DNA of 40,044 nt from Gammaproteobacteria bacterium (GTDB taxonomy: Bacteria; Pseudomonadota; Gammaproteobacteria; Steroidobacterales; Steroidobacteraceae), in assembly GCA_024642505.1 (NCBI GenBank), contig JAHEAZ010000021.1:1-40044 (forward strand), read 5' to 3'. Position numbers and translations under genes: made by a program. Under the pieces are notes generated by a model. That model did no database searches, was not told the origin of the DNA, and worked only from the letters and a program-made list of their open reading frames with translations. Of this stretch, positions 30,009-38,382 are shown piece after piece (position 1 is the stretch's first letter; each line of letters opens with the position of its first letter).

Positions 30009-30947
30009 TTGGATCTGATCGGCTGCATGCGGACCTTCGCGCGGGTCGCGGAACATAGGAGCTTCACGGCGGCGGCCGAGCGCCTGGGCGTCTCACGCGG
30101 TATGGCGACCCGCTATGTCGCTCAGCTGGAAGATCACCTGGGGGCGCGGCTGCTGAATCGCACCACCCGCCGGGTCAGCCTGACCGAGGCCGGTACCGCC
30201 TACCTCGAGCGTTGCACGCAAATCCTGGCGGACCTGGAGGAAGCTGAAGAGCTCGCCTCGTCGCAGCTTGCGGATCCGCGCGGCACACTCCGTGTGACCT
30301 GCGCACTGGCGTTCGGGGTTCGTTACGTTGCTCCGCAGCTCGGCGGCTACATGCAGCAGCATCCTCGCGTCGTGGTGGACCTGTCATTCAATGACCGCAC
30401 CGTCGACATCGTCGAGGAGGGCTACGACCTCGCCGTTCGCATCGGCACGCTGGCGAGCTCGTCGCTGAGCGCCCGACGCCTCGCTTCCACCCGCATGATC
30501 GTCTGCGCGGCCCCGGCCTACTGGCAGGAGCGAGGGAAGCCGGCCGCGCCTGAAGATCTTGCCAGGCACGACGCGCTGCATTACGTGTATTCCTCGACCA
30601 GCGACGAGTGGCGTTTCGTCGATGCCTCCGGCGCCGCGCGCAATGTCCGGATCCGTCACCGGCTACGCGCCAACAACGGGGAGGCGCTGCTGCGCGCGGC
30701 ATCAAGCGGACTGGGGGTGGTGCAGCTGCCCGCGTTCATGGTTCACGAGTCGATCGCCCGCGGCGAACTCGAACCTGCACTCGACGACTATTGCGCACCC
30801 GAACTCGGAGTCTACGCGGTCTATCCGGCGCGGCGGCTGCTGGCCGCGAAGGTAAGGACCTTCATCGATTTCATGGCCGCGAGTCTCCGCAACCCACCCT
30901 GGGATCACACCACCTTGCCGTCGGCTACGACGCGTGAGCGGCGGTGA
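30009..30947 (+). CDS. LysR family regulator (divergent from doxX)
   Basis: A 312-residue LysR-type regulator. The HTH is at about residues 17-40 (RSFTAAAERLGVSRGMATRYVAQLEDHLG), followed by ARLLNRTTRRVSLTEAG. The effector domain contains GTLRVTCALAFGVRYVAPQL and DLAVRIGTL. It belongs to the CrgA/AaeR-like branch by eye. The TTG at 30009 gives the usual opening DLIGCMRTFARVAEHRSF; the ATG at 30027 is the alternative and would leave a leader after the predicted promoter. It probably controls the divergent doxX-ygiD-lanC-like genes, inferred from position. Confidence 0.93.
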   Translation: MDLIGCMRTFARVAEHRSFTAAAERLGVSRGMATRYVAQLEDHLGARLLNRTTRRVSLTEAGTAYLERCTQILADLEEAEELASSQLADPRGTLRVTCALAFGVRYVAPQLGGYMQQHPRVVVDLSFNDRTVDIVEEGYDLAVRIGTLASSSLSARRLASTRMIVCAAPAYWQERGKPAAPEDLARHDALHYVYSSTSDEWRFVDASGAARNVRIRHRLRANNGEALLRAASSGLGVVQLPAFMVHESIARGELEPALDDYCAPELGVYAVYPARRLLAAKVRTFIDFMAASLRNPPWDHTTLPSATTRERR

Positions 30948-30995
30948 GCGCTGGTCGGATTACCGAGGCAACGCGGCTGATTGATTGCTCTCTGG

Positions 30996-31631
30996 CTAGT
31001 ACTCGACGACGCGATCGACCCGCAGCACCCAGCCAGCCTCGCCTTTGGCCAGCTTGTACTGCAACTGGCGAGTGCCACCGGTGGGTTCCGCGTTGGTATC
31101 CCCCTGCTTATAGACCGGGAAGCGCTGCACAAGCGTGCTCTCGACCACCCGGAATTCGTCGTGGCCCATATAGCCGGTGGAGGCTTGCGGAATTTCCGCA
31201 ACCGGCGGCAGATAGATCTCACTCAGCGACTTGCGGTCGTTGGCAGCGTAGGCGATCAGCCCGCCGTAGGAGCCGCTTCCCGCGGATTGGGTGTAGACAT
31301 AGATCTCCGGCGAGTTGTCGATGTTGAGGTCGGCAATCTCGGCCAGCACCACCTGGCCGTCGGTTTCGCGGGTGATCGGGCCATTGTCGATCTCGAGACC
31401 AGACGGCGTGATGGTCACCGTACCAATCGAGCCATCGCCGGTCGCAGCCACGCGAAAGGTGATGCCGGCGTACTCCAGCGTCTCGTCGTAGACCACCCTG
31501 TCGCCCTGTTCTGCCACGGCCGGCGGAGAAGAACCGGCTGTCTCGGGCGGATCCGCAGGTGGGCTTTCCTTGTTGCCACAGGCGCCAAGTACCGCGGAAG
31601 CGGAAACCGCAACGATGGTTCGCGTCAGCAT
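30996..31631 (-). CDS. PliI-like lipoprotein (i-type lysozyme inhibitor family)
   Basis: A 211-residue lipoprotein with lipobox LGAC (Cys18) and a Pro/Ser-rich linker. The domain contains GSIGTVTITPSGLEIDNGPITRE, DLNIDNSPEIYVYTQSAGSGSYGGLIAYAANDRKSLSEIYLPP and GYMGHDEFRVVESTLVQRFPVY. I associate the SGSYG loop and these blocks with the PliI family, periplasmic inhibitors of invertebrate-type lysozyme, but this rests on memory. The ATG at 31631 opens the signal peptide. A 6 bp hairpin overlaps its ribosome site. The secreted unknown at 31656 ends 24 bp upstream, so they are probably co-transcribed. Confidence 0.6.
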   Translation of the reverse strand: MLTRTIVAVSASAVLGACGNKESPPADPPETAGSSPPAVAEQGDRVVYDETLEYAGITFRVAATGDGSIGTVTITPSGLEIDNGPITRETDGQVVLAEIADLNIDNSPEIYVYTQSAGSGSYGGLIAYAANDRKSLSEIYLPPVAEIPQASTGYMGHDEFRVVESTLVQRFPVYKQGDTNAEPTGGTRQLQYKLAKGEAGWVLRVDRVVEY

Positions 31632-31634
31632 GAC

Positions 31635-31650
31635 TGCTTCCCCTGAAGCA
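31635..31650 (-). promoter_or_regulatory. Hairpin over the PliI-like gene's ribosome site
   Basis: On the minus strand TGCTTC-AGGG-GAAGCA forms a perfect 6 bp stem with the purine-rich AGGGGAAG ribosome site half in the loop and half in the stem, 3 nt before the ATG. It spans the stop region of the preceding gene. It could limit translation unless opened by ribosomes finishing the upstream gene. Confidence 0.4.
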
Positions 31651-31655
31651 TGCAT

Positions 31656-32279
31656 TCAGCGTTGGCAGTCGAATTCAGGGCCCGAAATGATGGAACGGAC
31701 ATGGCGCTCGCGGTCGAGGCGGACCGTCACGCAGTTGCCGTGTCCCTTGTAGTAGCTATAGACATCGTTGCCCGCGACTTCGTCTCGCACGCTGTGGTAG
31801 CCGCGCCGACTCATCTCGTCTGCAACCTCGCCGCCCACATAACCGCCGTCGACCAGGTCGCGCAATTCATGAGGCGTCTGGCCGTAACCCGCCGGGTTGC
31901 CGCCGTGGTTATTGTGATTCTCGTAGTCGCCGCCGTTGTGCCCGTGCTGCTGGTTGAAACTGACGATGATCTTGCGGTGTGGCCACTTGTAGATGTGGTC
32001 GCCACCCTCGACGGTGCGCACGACCTGGTTGCCTTTCTGGTCGCGGTAGTGATTAGCCTTGTTGCCCGGGCTCAGCTCCCAGGTCTCGCCATTGCGAAGG
32101 TCGATGGACACATAGCCCTGACGCTGCGAGAAGCTGCACGGCCCGGAGGCACCCTTACGGGTATCGCCGTCCTTACGTGCCTCGCACATCGCGTCAGCGG
32201 TGTCGGCCGCAGCGGCGGGAATCCAGCCAGCCATTCCCAGCACGAGGGACGTGATCGCAAGCAACTTGTCTGCCTTCAT
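31656..32279 (-). CDS. Secreted hydrophilic protein of unknown function
   Basis: A 207-residue exported protein with a signal peptide (MKADKLLAITSLVLGMAGWIPAAAA). The mature part is rich in His, Asn and Gly: HRKIIVSFNQQHGHNGGDYENHNNHGGN, then a helix TPHELRDLVDGGYVGGEVADEMSRRGY and a C-terminal strand pair with NCVTVRLDRERHVRSIISGPEFDC. Cys pairs near residues 32/48 and at 183/205 may form disulfides. The His/Asn stretch suggests metal binding but no family is recognised. GGAGG precedes the ATG. It is upstream of the PliI-like gene. Confidence 0.7.
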   Translation of the reverse strand: MKADKLLAITSLVLGMAGWIPAAAADTADAMCEARKDGDTRKGASGPCSFSQRQGYVSIDLRNGETWELSPGNKANHYRDQKGNQVVRTVEGGDHIYKWPHRKIIVSFNQQHGHNGGDYENHNNHGGNPAGYGQTPHELRDLVDGGYVGGEVADEMSRRGYHSVRDEVAGNDVYSYYKGHGNCVTVRLDRERHVRSIISGPEFDCQR

Positions 32280-32300
32280 GGAGCCTCCATGGTGGTGAGA

Positions 32301-32810
32301 TCACTCACACACATAGGTCGGAAAGAACGTGGTTTCGAATTGCGAATCCGCCACTGAAGCCAGGCGGATGACCGATGATTCTAGCCGCGGTCCACCGCCG
32401 GTGAAACCATCGCGTTGTCCAGTACAGGCGAGTCCGGCGCGCACCTGATCGTTGCCATCGGCCGACACCATCGACGCCGGCGCCGCTACGCCCCCGAGGT
32501 GGTAGTCCGCCAGCAGCAGTTCCGGCGTGAAACTGGCGACGCCTCCACCCGCGATGAGCTCCGCGACGCCCGCGTGCCCCAGCACGCCGCAGCCCCAGGT
32601 CTCGGGCAGCAAGACGAGCCCCTTCAGCGCCACCGGATCATTGTCGATGCACAGCCCGCGCAAGCCCTCCAGGCCGCCCGCAGGCTGAACGTCGATGATC
32701 TTGGACGCAGGTGACACGGTTGCGACGCCGTATGGCAGCTCCATCCAGAAGACCGAACCATGCCCGGGCCACGAGCGCACGCCTTTGATAGGCTGCCAGC
32801 CTGGCCTGCA
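32301..32810 (-). pseudogene. C-terminal remnant of a hybrid histidine kinase
   Basis: Minus-strand reading shows VRSWPGHGSVFWMELPYG, the G2 end of a histidine kinase ATPase domain, then LRGLCIDNDPVALKGL, VLLPETWGCGVLGHAGVAELIA and ELLLADYHLGG, the first three strands of an attached receiver with Asp in ADYHL. The upstream ATPase, dimerisation and sensor parts are missing (the region runs into the esterase gene's promoter). After YHLGG the receiver signature is lost. The ORF stays open to 32301 but has no start of its own kind. I read it as a decayed hybrid sensor kinase, possibly once paired with the receiver fragment at 27126. Confidence 0.65.
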
Positions 32811-32826
32811 GGCCGCGGGGGACGAC

Positions 32827-33822
32827 ATGCGACGCATCATCGGCTTTCTGGCTGCAATGTCCTGTTCGTGGCCGGCGCTCGCGGCCGATGCCCTGCCCGC
32901 GCTGAAGCTTGACCCGGACAGCCTGACCGTATCGGGCGTTTCCTCCGGCGGCTACATGGCCGTGCAGTACCAGGTTGCCTACTCGGGCAAGGTGGCCGGC
33001 GCCGGCATTGTTTCCGCGGGCCCCTGGTATTGCGCGCAGGAATCCGTCACCCGCGCGCTTGGCGAGTGCATGAAGGGCGTGGATCCTGCGCCGGATACCG
33101 CTGCGCTGGTCGCCGCCGCCCGCAAAGCCGCCGCGGCCGACACGATTGACGACCTGAACGGCCTGGCTGCCGACCGCGTGTGGGTCTTTCATGGCAGCAA
33201 GGACACCAAGGTTGGCCGTCCGGTCAGTGACGCGTTGGTCGGGTTCTACCGGGCTTTCATGCCGGCCGAGAACATCCGCTACGAGACCGGCGTCGCCGCG
33301 GCACACGGCTTCCCGACGCTCGACGACGGCATAGCCTGCGACACGTCTGCCGAACCCTGGCTCAACGACTGCGACTATGACGCGGCCGGCCGCTTGCTGG
33401 AGCAACTCTACGGCCCGCTCCAGCCGCGCGGCAAAGCCTCCGGCGACAGGCTGCGGGCGTTTGACCAGCACCGCTATGCCCAGTCTGCCGCACTGTCCAC
33501 ACTCGAGCCTTTCGGTTTTGTCTATGTCCCGAAGCGATGCGAGAAAGGTGCCGCATGCAGGATTCACGTGGCCTTCCACGGCTGCCGGCAGGGCACTTCC
33601 TTCGTCGGCAAGGCCTTCGTGCGGAACGCCGGCTACAACGACTGGGCGGAGTCGAACGACATCGTGGTGCTCTATCCGCAGGCGGCCAAGAGTGTGTTCA
33701 TGCCCTTTAACCCCCAGGGCTGCTGGGACTGGTGGGGCTATACCGGCGCCGCTTACGCCACCCGCGACGGTGCGCAGCTGGTCACCGTCCGGCGCATGCT
33801 CGAGGCCCTGGGCCTCCACTAA
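32827..33822 (+). CDS. PHB depolymerase-type extracellular esterase
   Basis: A 331-residue secreted alpha/beta hydrolase. The signal peptide is residues 1-20 (ending ALAA). The nucleophile motif is GVSSGGYMA with Ser39. Other marks are VFHGSKDTKV, the HGFPT block, a Cys-rich part (CDTSAEPWLNDC and CEKGAACRIHVAFHGCRQG) and the end FNPQGCWDWWGYTG. This is the pattern of short-chain-length polyhydroxyalkanoate depolymerases with the second extracellular catalytic domain type. It would release 3-hydroxybutyrate units outside the cytoplasm. The ATG at 32827 opens the signal peptide. The 3HB-oligomer hydrolase gene lies nearby on the other strand. Confidence 0.85.
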   Translation: MRRIIGFLAAMSCSWPALAADALPALKLDPDSLTVSGVSSGGYMAVQYQVAYSGKVAGAGIVSAGPWYCAQESVTRALGECMKGVDPAPDTAALVAAARKAAAADTIDDLNGLAADRVWVFHGSKDTKVGRPVSDALVGFYRAFMPAENIRYETGVAAAHGFPTLDDGIACDTSAEPWLNDCDYDAAGRLLEQLYGPLQPRGKASGDRLRAFDQHRYAQSAALSTLEPFGFVYVPKRCEKGAACRIHVAFHGCRQGTSFVGKAFVRNAGYNDWAESNDIVVLYPQAAKSVFMPFNPQGCWDWWGYTGAAYATRDGAQLVTVRRMLEALGLH

Positions 33823-33845
33823 GAAAGGGGACAGTCCCCTTTCTT
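33821..33845. terminator. 25 bp perfect palindrome (GGGGACAG family) between convergent genes
   Basis: AAGAAAGGGGAC-A-GTCCCCTTTCTT is symmetric about one A and begins inside the esterase stop codon. It ends 5 bp before the stop of the convergent GST gene. The GC stem flanked by AAGAAA/TTTCTT can stop transcription from both directions. It shares the GGGGACAG core of the window's repeat family. Confidence 0.75.
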
Positions 33846-33850
33846 GTTGA

Positions 33851-34546
33851 CTAGTCCTTGTCCTGCCCGAATTCCACCATCTTGCGCGCCTCTTCGGCGA
33901 ACTTCCTGGCGGCGTCGCCATCGTCTACCCTCACCGGCCGCGGCGGGATCTCGATGCCGCGCTGGCAGGCCGGCCGTGCGGCAAGCTGATCCAGCCAGCG
34001 GGCCAGGTGCGGCAGGCCGTCGATCGATACGCCTGACCACTTGTGAGTTCGAGCCCAGGCCCAGTTGGCGATGTCCGCAATGGAGTAGTCGCCGGCGAGG
34101 TACTCGTGGTCCGCGAGCCGGCCGTCGAGCACATGGAACAGGCGCCGCACCTCGCCCTGGTAACGGTCGATGGCCGCCTGGATCTTTTCCGGGAAGTAAC
34201 GGTAGAAGACGTTGGCTTGCCCCATCATCGGGCCTATACCACCCATCTGGAACATCAGCCACTGAATGACGAGCGACCGCCCCTTCGGGTCCGGAGGCAT
34301 CAGCCGGCCGGTCTTCTCGGCCAGGTAGATCAGGATCGCGCCAGATTCGAACACCGCGAAATCATCGGCGTCCCGGTCGACGATGACCGGGATGCGGCCG
34401 TTAGGGTTCAGCTTCAGGAACTCCGGCTTGCGCTGCTCGAGCGCCGACAGCTCCACCTTGTGCAGGGTATACGGCAACACGAGTTCCTCGAGCACGATGG
34501 ATACCTTGTGCCCGTTCGGCGTAGCGGCGGTGTAGAGGTCAATCAA
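33851..34546 (-). CDS. Glutathione S-transferase (Nu class, YfcG/YghU-like)
   Basis: A 231-residue cytosolic GST. The thioredoxin-like N-terminal domain is [25 protein letters not shown], with [13 protein letters not shown] (cis-Pro) and [17 protein letters not shown] (the Ser of the glutathione gamma-glutamyl site). The C-terminal helical domain has [20 protein letters not shown], with the conserved N-capping DYSIAD. The TPNGHK start is typical of YfcG/YghU disulfide-bond reductases using glutathione. It starts 10 bp after the 3HB-oligomer hydrolase gene, so they are probably co-transcribed. Confidence 0.93.
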   Translation of the reverse strand: MIDLYTAATPNGHKVSIVLEELVLPYTLHKVELSALEQRKPEFLKLNPNGRIPVIVDRDADDFAVFESGAILIYLAEKTGRLMPPDPKGRSLVIQWLMFQMGGIGPMMGQANVFYRYFPEKIQAAIDRYQGEVRRLFHVLDGRLADHEYLAGDYSIADIANWAWARTHKWSGVSIDGLPHLARWLDQLAARPACQRGIEIPPRPVRVDDGDAARKFAEEARKMVEFGQDKD

Positions 34547-34556
34547 CGGCGCTCTC

Positions 34557-36593
34557 CTAGTCCGGCACCTGCAGTGTAATGCCCGTCAGCCGGATCGCAT
34601 TGGCACCCGGTTCGTCTTCCAGGACGCCCAGGTTCGTCTTCCACAGGGCTTCGACGCCATTCTCGCCGGCGCGGCGCGGAAAGGAGCGTACGACCTGGCT
34701 CGGCGGCAGGGTCGCGCCTTCAGTCAGGTGACGATGCATGCGCTCCATCGCCGCCACGAGCAGCGGCTGCATCGGCACGAAACTGGCGCTCCATCCTGGC
34801 AGCAGCGGTATGAATGCGTCGAAATGCTGGCCGTGCTCGACTTCGTAGTAGTGCGCAGACGATTCGCCCTGCATCACATGCCGACCGTAGTAGGCGCGGG
34901 AGCTGTGGTTGACGGGCACCAGCCCATCGCGCCTGCCGTGGAGGATCAGCACCGGAGTGCCGCGCAGGGCAGCGCTCATGCGCACTTCGTCCATGCCGGC
35001 GCGAACGCGCCGCGAAAGCTCCTCGAGGTCCGCCGGCAAGGCGCCACCCTCGGGCCAGTGCCCGGTGGCCAGCGCCCGGAAACAGCGGGCGGACTCGAGG
35101 CTGCCGAGGGACGCAACGAGGCCGTTCGTGCCGGGTACGTCGAGCACGAGCTGGATGCCGGCCGTCGGTGGCACGCCTGCGCCATCGGCCGCCAGCCGTG
35201 CCAGTTCCTCCGGGCCTAGTATCCGCGGCTTCAGTTCCGCACCGATCGCCGCAAACGTGATGCCGCAGGGGGGCGCCTCGACGGGCAGGCGTCCGTGTGC
35301 GCTGATGTAGGTCGCCGCGACGGCCGGCCACAGTCCGAACTGTACGTTGGATGGCCCGGCCTCGAGCGCCTCGGGCAGAAGCCCTGCGGCCTCGAGCCTG
35401 GCGCGGGCGTCGCGGCCCTGGGACGCGGCGTCATCGCCCGACACCAGGCCATGCTGCGCCAGGCCGGCCGCCCACTGTTGCCACAGCGGCAGCTGTACCG
35501 GATTGACCGCCGCGAGCGGCGTGACGGGATCCGCTGGCGCCAGCACGGCGGCCGGCTGCAGCAGGTAATGCAGCGTGGTGTAATCGAGCAGCGGACGCCC
35601 GATATCCCGCGCGGCGGGACGCGATCCCTGACGGACCTCGAGGCCTTCGACCGGCTTCGGCTGGGCATTGGGCTCTGACACGACGGCGCCGTCGATCAGC
35701 CCTTCATCATCGTGCTCGATCGCACGCAGCACCGCGCCGCCGCCATTCGATACGCCCGCTGCCAGGACCGTCGTGTTGGCGCGCGTGAAGCGCGCCCGGC
35801 CAGCCTCGTCCGGGAATTCCACGTTGAGCAACCCGAAGCCCACCTTGACGGCCTGCAGCACGTAGAGGCCCCAGTCCCTCTCCGGGTTGCTGCCCGCATG
35901 GGCGTGCTTCACGGCAATGCGATGTGGGTGCCGTTTCCGGAAGGCGTCGAGCGCCTCTGAGACACGCGGGCGGAAAGTGACCAGTGGATCGCCAGCGTCC
36001 GTGGTGGCGGCCAGGTCGATGCGATAGCCGGTAGCGCTGTCGAGATCGAAGAAACCGACGCCCGTGCCCTTGTCCGTGTGGGCAACGGCACAACCGTGCA
36101 GGAGCCCCCACTCACCCGCGGTTGGCAATGCACCGTATATACCGCGCGAGCCCGAGCTCGAGACGACGACAAGGCAGGGCTTGCGAAGATCAAACCCGGC
36201 CGGGACCTGTAGCATCACGGTGGTGGTGCCAGTGCCGTCCGGGGTGCGGACCGCAACCAGGTATTCCACGCCAGCGATACCCACACCACCGCGCGGACCG
36301 AACAGCCGCCCGAAGCCCCCGGCGTCGGTAACGTCCACGAGGCCGCGGTAGGCCGTGTAGATGGCCCGGCGGCGCAGCTCAAGCGCAGTTGGCGCCAACG
36401 GGTTGGCGAACGCCGGCGGATCCCCACGCAGGCCCTCGAGCCCGAGTCCCGCAGTCAGCAGGTCATCGGCGCACCCATCAAAGACTCTGCGCAAGGGTTC
36501 GCCGACAATCTCCGCAGGCACGCCGCCGGCATCCGCACCAAGTCCCGATGCTGCAATCGCCGCGGCTACCATCGCCGCCAGTTCATTGGCCAT
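34557..36593 (-). CDS. 3-hydroxybutyrate oligomer hydrolase family protein
   Basis: A 678-residue hydrolase that splits short 3-hydroxybutyrate oligomers to monomers during polyhydroxybutyrate use. The long family layout is present: [21 protein letters not shown] near the start, [39 protein letters not shown], the nucleophile region [22 protein letters not shown], and late [19 protein letters not shown] with [16 protein letters not shown] (Asp/His). Size matches family members of about 690 residues. Unlike some homologues it shows no signal peptide, suggesting cytoplasmic action. The nearby esterase would supply substrate. Confidence 0.9.
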   Translation of the reverse strand: MANELAAMVAAAIAASGLGADAGGVPAEIVGEPLRRVFDGCADDLLTAGLGLEGLRGDPPAFANPLAPTALELRRRAIYTAYRGLVDVTDAGGFGRLFGPRGGVGIAGVEYLVAVRTPDGTGTTTVMLQVPAGFDLRKPCLVVVSSSGSRGIYGALPTAGEWGLLHGCAVAHTDKGTGVGFFDLDSATGYRIDLAATTDAGDPLVTFRPRVSEALDAFRKRHPHRIAVKHAHAGSNPERDWGLYVLQAVKVGFGLLNVEFPDEAGRARFTRANTTVLAAGVSNGGGAVLRAIEHDDEGLIDGAVVSEPNAQPKPVEGLEVRQGSRPAARDIGRPLLDYTTLHYLLQPAAVLAPADPVTPLAAVNPVQLPLWQQWAAGLAQHGLVSGDDAASQGRDARARLEAAGLLPEALEAGPSNVQFGLWPAVAATYISAHGRLPVEAPPCGITFAAIGAELKPRILGPEELARLAADGAGVPPTAGIQLVLDVPGTNGLVASLGSLESARCFRALATGHWPEGGALPADLEELSRRVRAGMDEVRMSAALRGTPVLILHGRRDGLVPVNHSSRAYYGRHVMQGESSAHYYEVEHGQHFDAFIPLLPGWSASFVPMQPLLVAAMERMHRHLTEGATLPPSQVVRSFPRRAGENGVEALWKTNLGVLEDEPGANAIRLTGITLQVPD

Positions 36594-36779
36594 CTGTTCC
36601 TCCCGGCGACTGTCATGGCCGTTGTGGGCGCCAGGACCATGCGGCGGAATAGTACTAACGTAGGAAGCCTGCTGAGGCGCGGCGTACTAGTGTAGCCACG
36701 AGGATCCAGTAATGCAGCGCAGTGAGTCCATCACCGGCGTGGTCAGCGCCACGCGACCGGAGCTTCCAGGAGATCGCGC
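36594..36779. promoter_or_regulatory. Divergent promoter region of oligomer hydrolase and acyl-CoA synthetase
   Basis: A 186 bp gap between divergent genes, mildly AT-rich at 36645-36700, where GTACTA / TACTAG motifs occur. No clear promoter pair was placed. CAGGAG precedes the ATG at 36780. Confidence 0.3.
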
Positions 36780-38324
36780 ATGATTCCAGGCCCCGTGCCC
36801 CTCATTCCGGATGTCCTGCGCCTGAACGGTCGCTGGCGGCGCGAGCGCGCCGCCGTCACCTGCGGCAGCACCACCCTGACCTGGGGTGAGTTCGACCGGC
36901 GCACCGAACGGGTCGCCAACGCGCTGCTGGCCCTCGGCCTCGGTCGCGGCGACGCGGTGGCGGTACTGATGAACAACGGCATCCCCATGGTCGAGGTCAT
37001 GTTCGGCGCGATGAAGGCCGGCGTGTGCGTGGTGCCGCTGAACCTGTCGGTGTCAGACGCGGGCATCGAGCGGATGATCGCCGACGCAGGTGCCCGCGCA
37101 GTGATCGCCACGCCCCTGCAGCGAGACCGGCTGGAGCGGATGCGCGCGCGACTCAACCAGGTCGTGGCGGGCGGCTGGGTCTGCGTCGACGGTAGCGCCG
37201 GCTGGACCGACTACCAGGGCTGGCGTGAGGCTGCCAGCGCGGAGCGCTGTCCGGTCGAACCGGCTCCTGACGAGCCCTGCAACATCATCTACAGCTCGGG
37301 TACCACAGCACTTCCCAAGGGCATCGTCCATTCGCACCGCCGACGGATCGAGTGGGCCTACGACGTCGGACTCGCGTTGCGCTACGGCTCCAATGCGGTT
37401 GCGATCTGCCCGGTCGGGCTGTTTTCCAACATCAGCTGGGCCGCGATGCTCTGCGCCTTCCTGCCCGGTGGCAGCATCGTGGTCATGGAGCACTTCGATC
37501 CAGCGGAATTCCTGGCGGAAATCGAGCGGCATCGCTGCACTCACGTCGCCATGGTGCCGCTACAGTTCCAGAAGATCGTCGAGGATCCCGCCTTTGGTCA
37601 CCATGATGTGAGTTCCATGAAGCACATGTGCACGGTCGGCTCGCCGATGCACGTGGACCTGAAGCGCCGCGCGGCACGCGACTTCGACTGCGAGCTCACC
37701 GAACTGTATGGCCTGACCGAGGGGATCATCACCACCCTCGACCCCGAGGACGTGGAGCCAAAGACCGCCTCGGTCGGCAAGCCGATCCCCGGCACGGACC
37801 TGAGGATCATCGACGACAATGGCCACGAGGTCCCCGTCGGCGAGTCAGGCGAGATCTGTGGCTGGTCGCGCTTCGTGATGAGCGGCTATCACAATCGCCC
37901 CGATGCGACGGTTGAGGCACTGTGGCACGACGAGCGGGGCAGGCCGTGGCTTCGCACCGGCGACATCGGCCGGCTGGACGACGACGGCTACCTCTACATC
38001 GTCGATCGCAAGAAGGACATGATCCTCTCCGGCGGCCAGAACATTTTTCCGGCCGACATCGAGGCCGTGCTCAAGAGTCACCCCGCCGTGTTCGACTGCG
38101 CGGTCATCGGCATCCCGCAAGAGAAATGGGGCGAGACGCCGCTGGGGCTGGTCATGCTGCGCGGCGGCCACGACGACACTGACCCCGAAGCCCTCAGGAG
38201 CTGGGCCAACCAGCGGCTCGGCAAGCAACAACGGCTCGCGCGCATCGAGTTCCGCGACGACCTGCCGCGAAACCCGAACGGCAAGCTGCTGAAGCGGGAG
38301 CTGCGCAAGCCCTACTGGCCCTGA
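36780..38324 (+). CDS. AMP-forming acyl-CoA synthetase/ligase
   Basis: A 514-residue member of the ANL superfamily that activates a carboxylic acid with ATP and CoA. The P-loop is IIYSSGTTALPKGIVHSH. Next come LTELYGLTEGIITTLDPED, then SGEICGWSRFVMSGYH, the hinge LRTGDIGRLDDDGYLYIVDRKKDMILSGGQNIFPADIEAVL, and the C-terminal catalytic Lys in PRNPNGKLLKRELRKPYW. All residues needed for both half-reactions are present. The substrate is unknown. Divergence from the oligomer hydrolase makes a hydroxy or short acyl acid an attractive guess. Confidence 0.93.
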   Translation: MIPGPVPLIPDVLRLNGRWRRERAAVTCGSTTLTWGEFDRRTERVANALLALGLGRGDAVAVLMNNGIPMVEVMFGAMKAGVCVVPLNLSVSDAGIERMIADAGARAVIATPLQRDRLERMRARLNQVVAGGWVCVDGSAGWTDYQGWREAASAERCPVEPAPDEPCNIIYSSGTTALPKGIVHSHRRRIEWAYDVGLALRYGSNAVAICPVGLFSNISWAAMLCAFLPGGSIVVMEHFDPAEFLAEIERHRCTHVAMVPLQFQKIVEDPAFGHHDVSSMKHMCTVGSPMHVDLKRRAARDFDCELTELYGLTEGIITTLDPEDVEPKTASVGKPIPGTDLRIIDDNGHEVPVGESGEICGWSRFVMSGYHNRPDATVEALWHDERGRPWLRTGDIGRLDDDGYLYIVDRKKDMILSGGQNIFPADIEAVLKSHPAVFDCAVIGIPQEKWGETPLGLVMLRGGHDDTDPEALRSWANQRLGKQQRLARIEFRDDLPRNPNGKLLKRELRKPYWP

Positions 38325-38336
38325 CTCCGAAGTCAG
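38321..38336. terminator. Short hairpin between convergent genes
   Basis: CTGACT-CCGA-AGTCAG is a perfect 6 bp stem with a 4-base loop that includes the synthetase stop codon. No U-tract follows, so terminator function is weakly supported. Confidence 0.3.
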
Positions 38337-38382
38337 CGCCGGGCCGGGGATGCAGCAACGTCTGCAGCGATGGGAGACCGCC

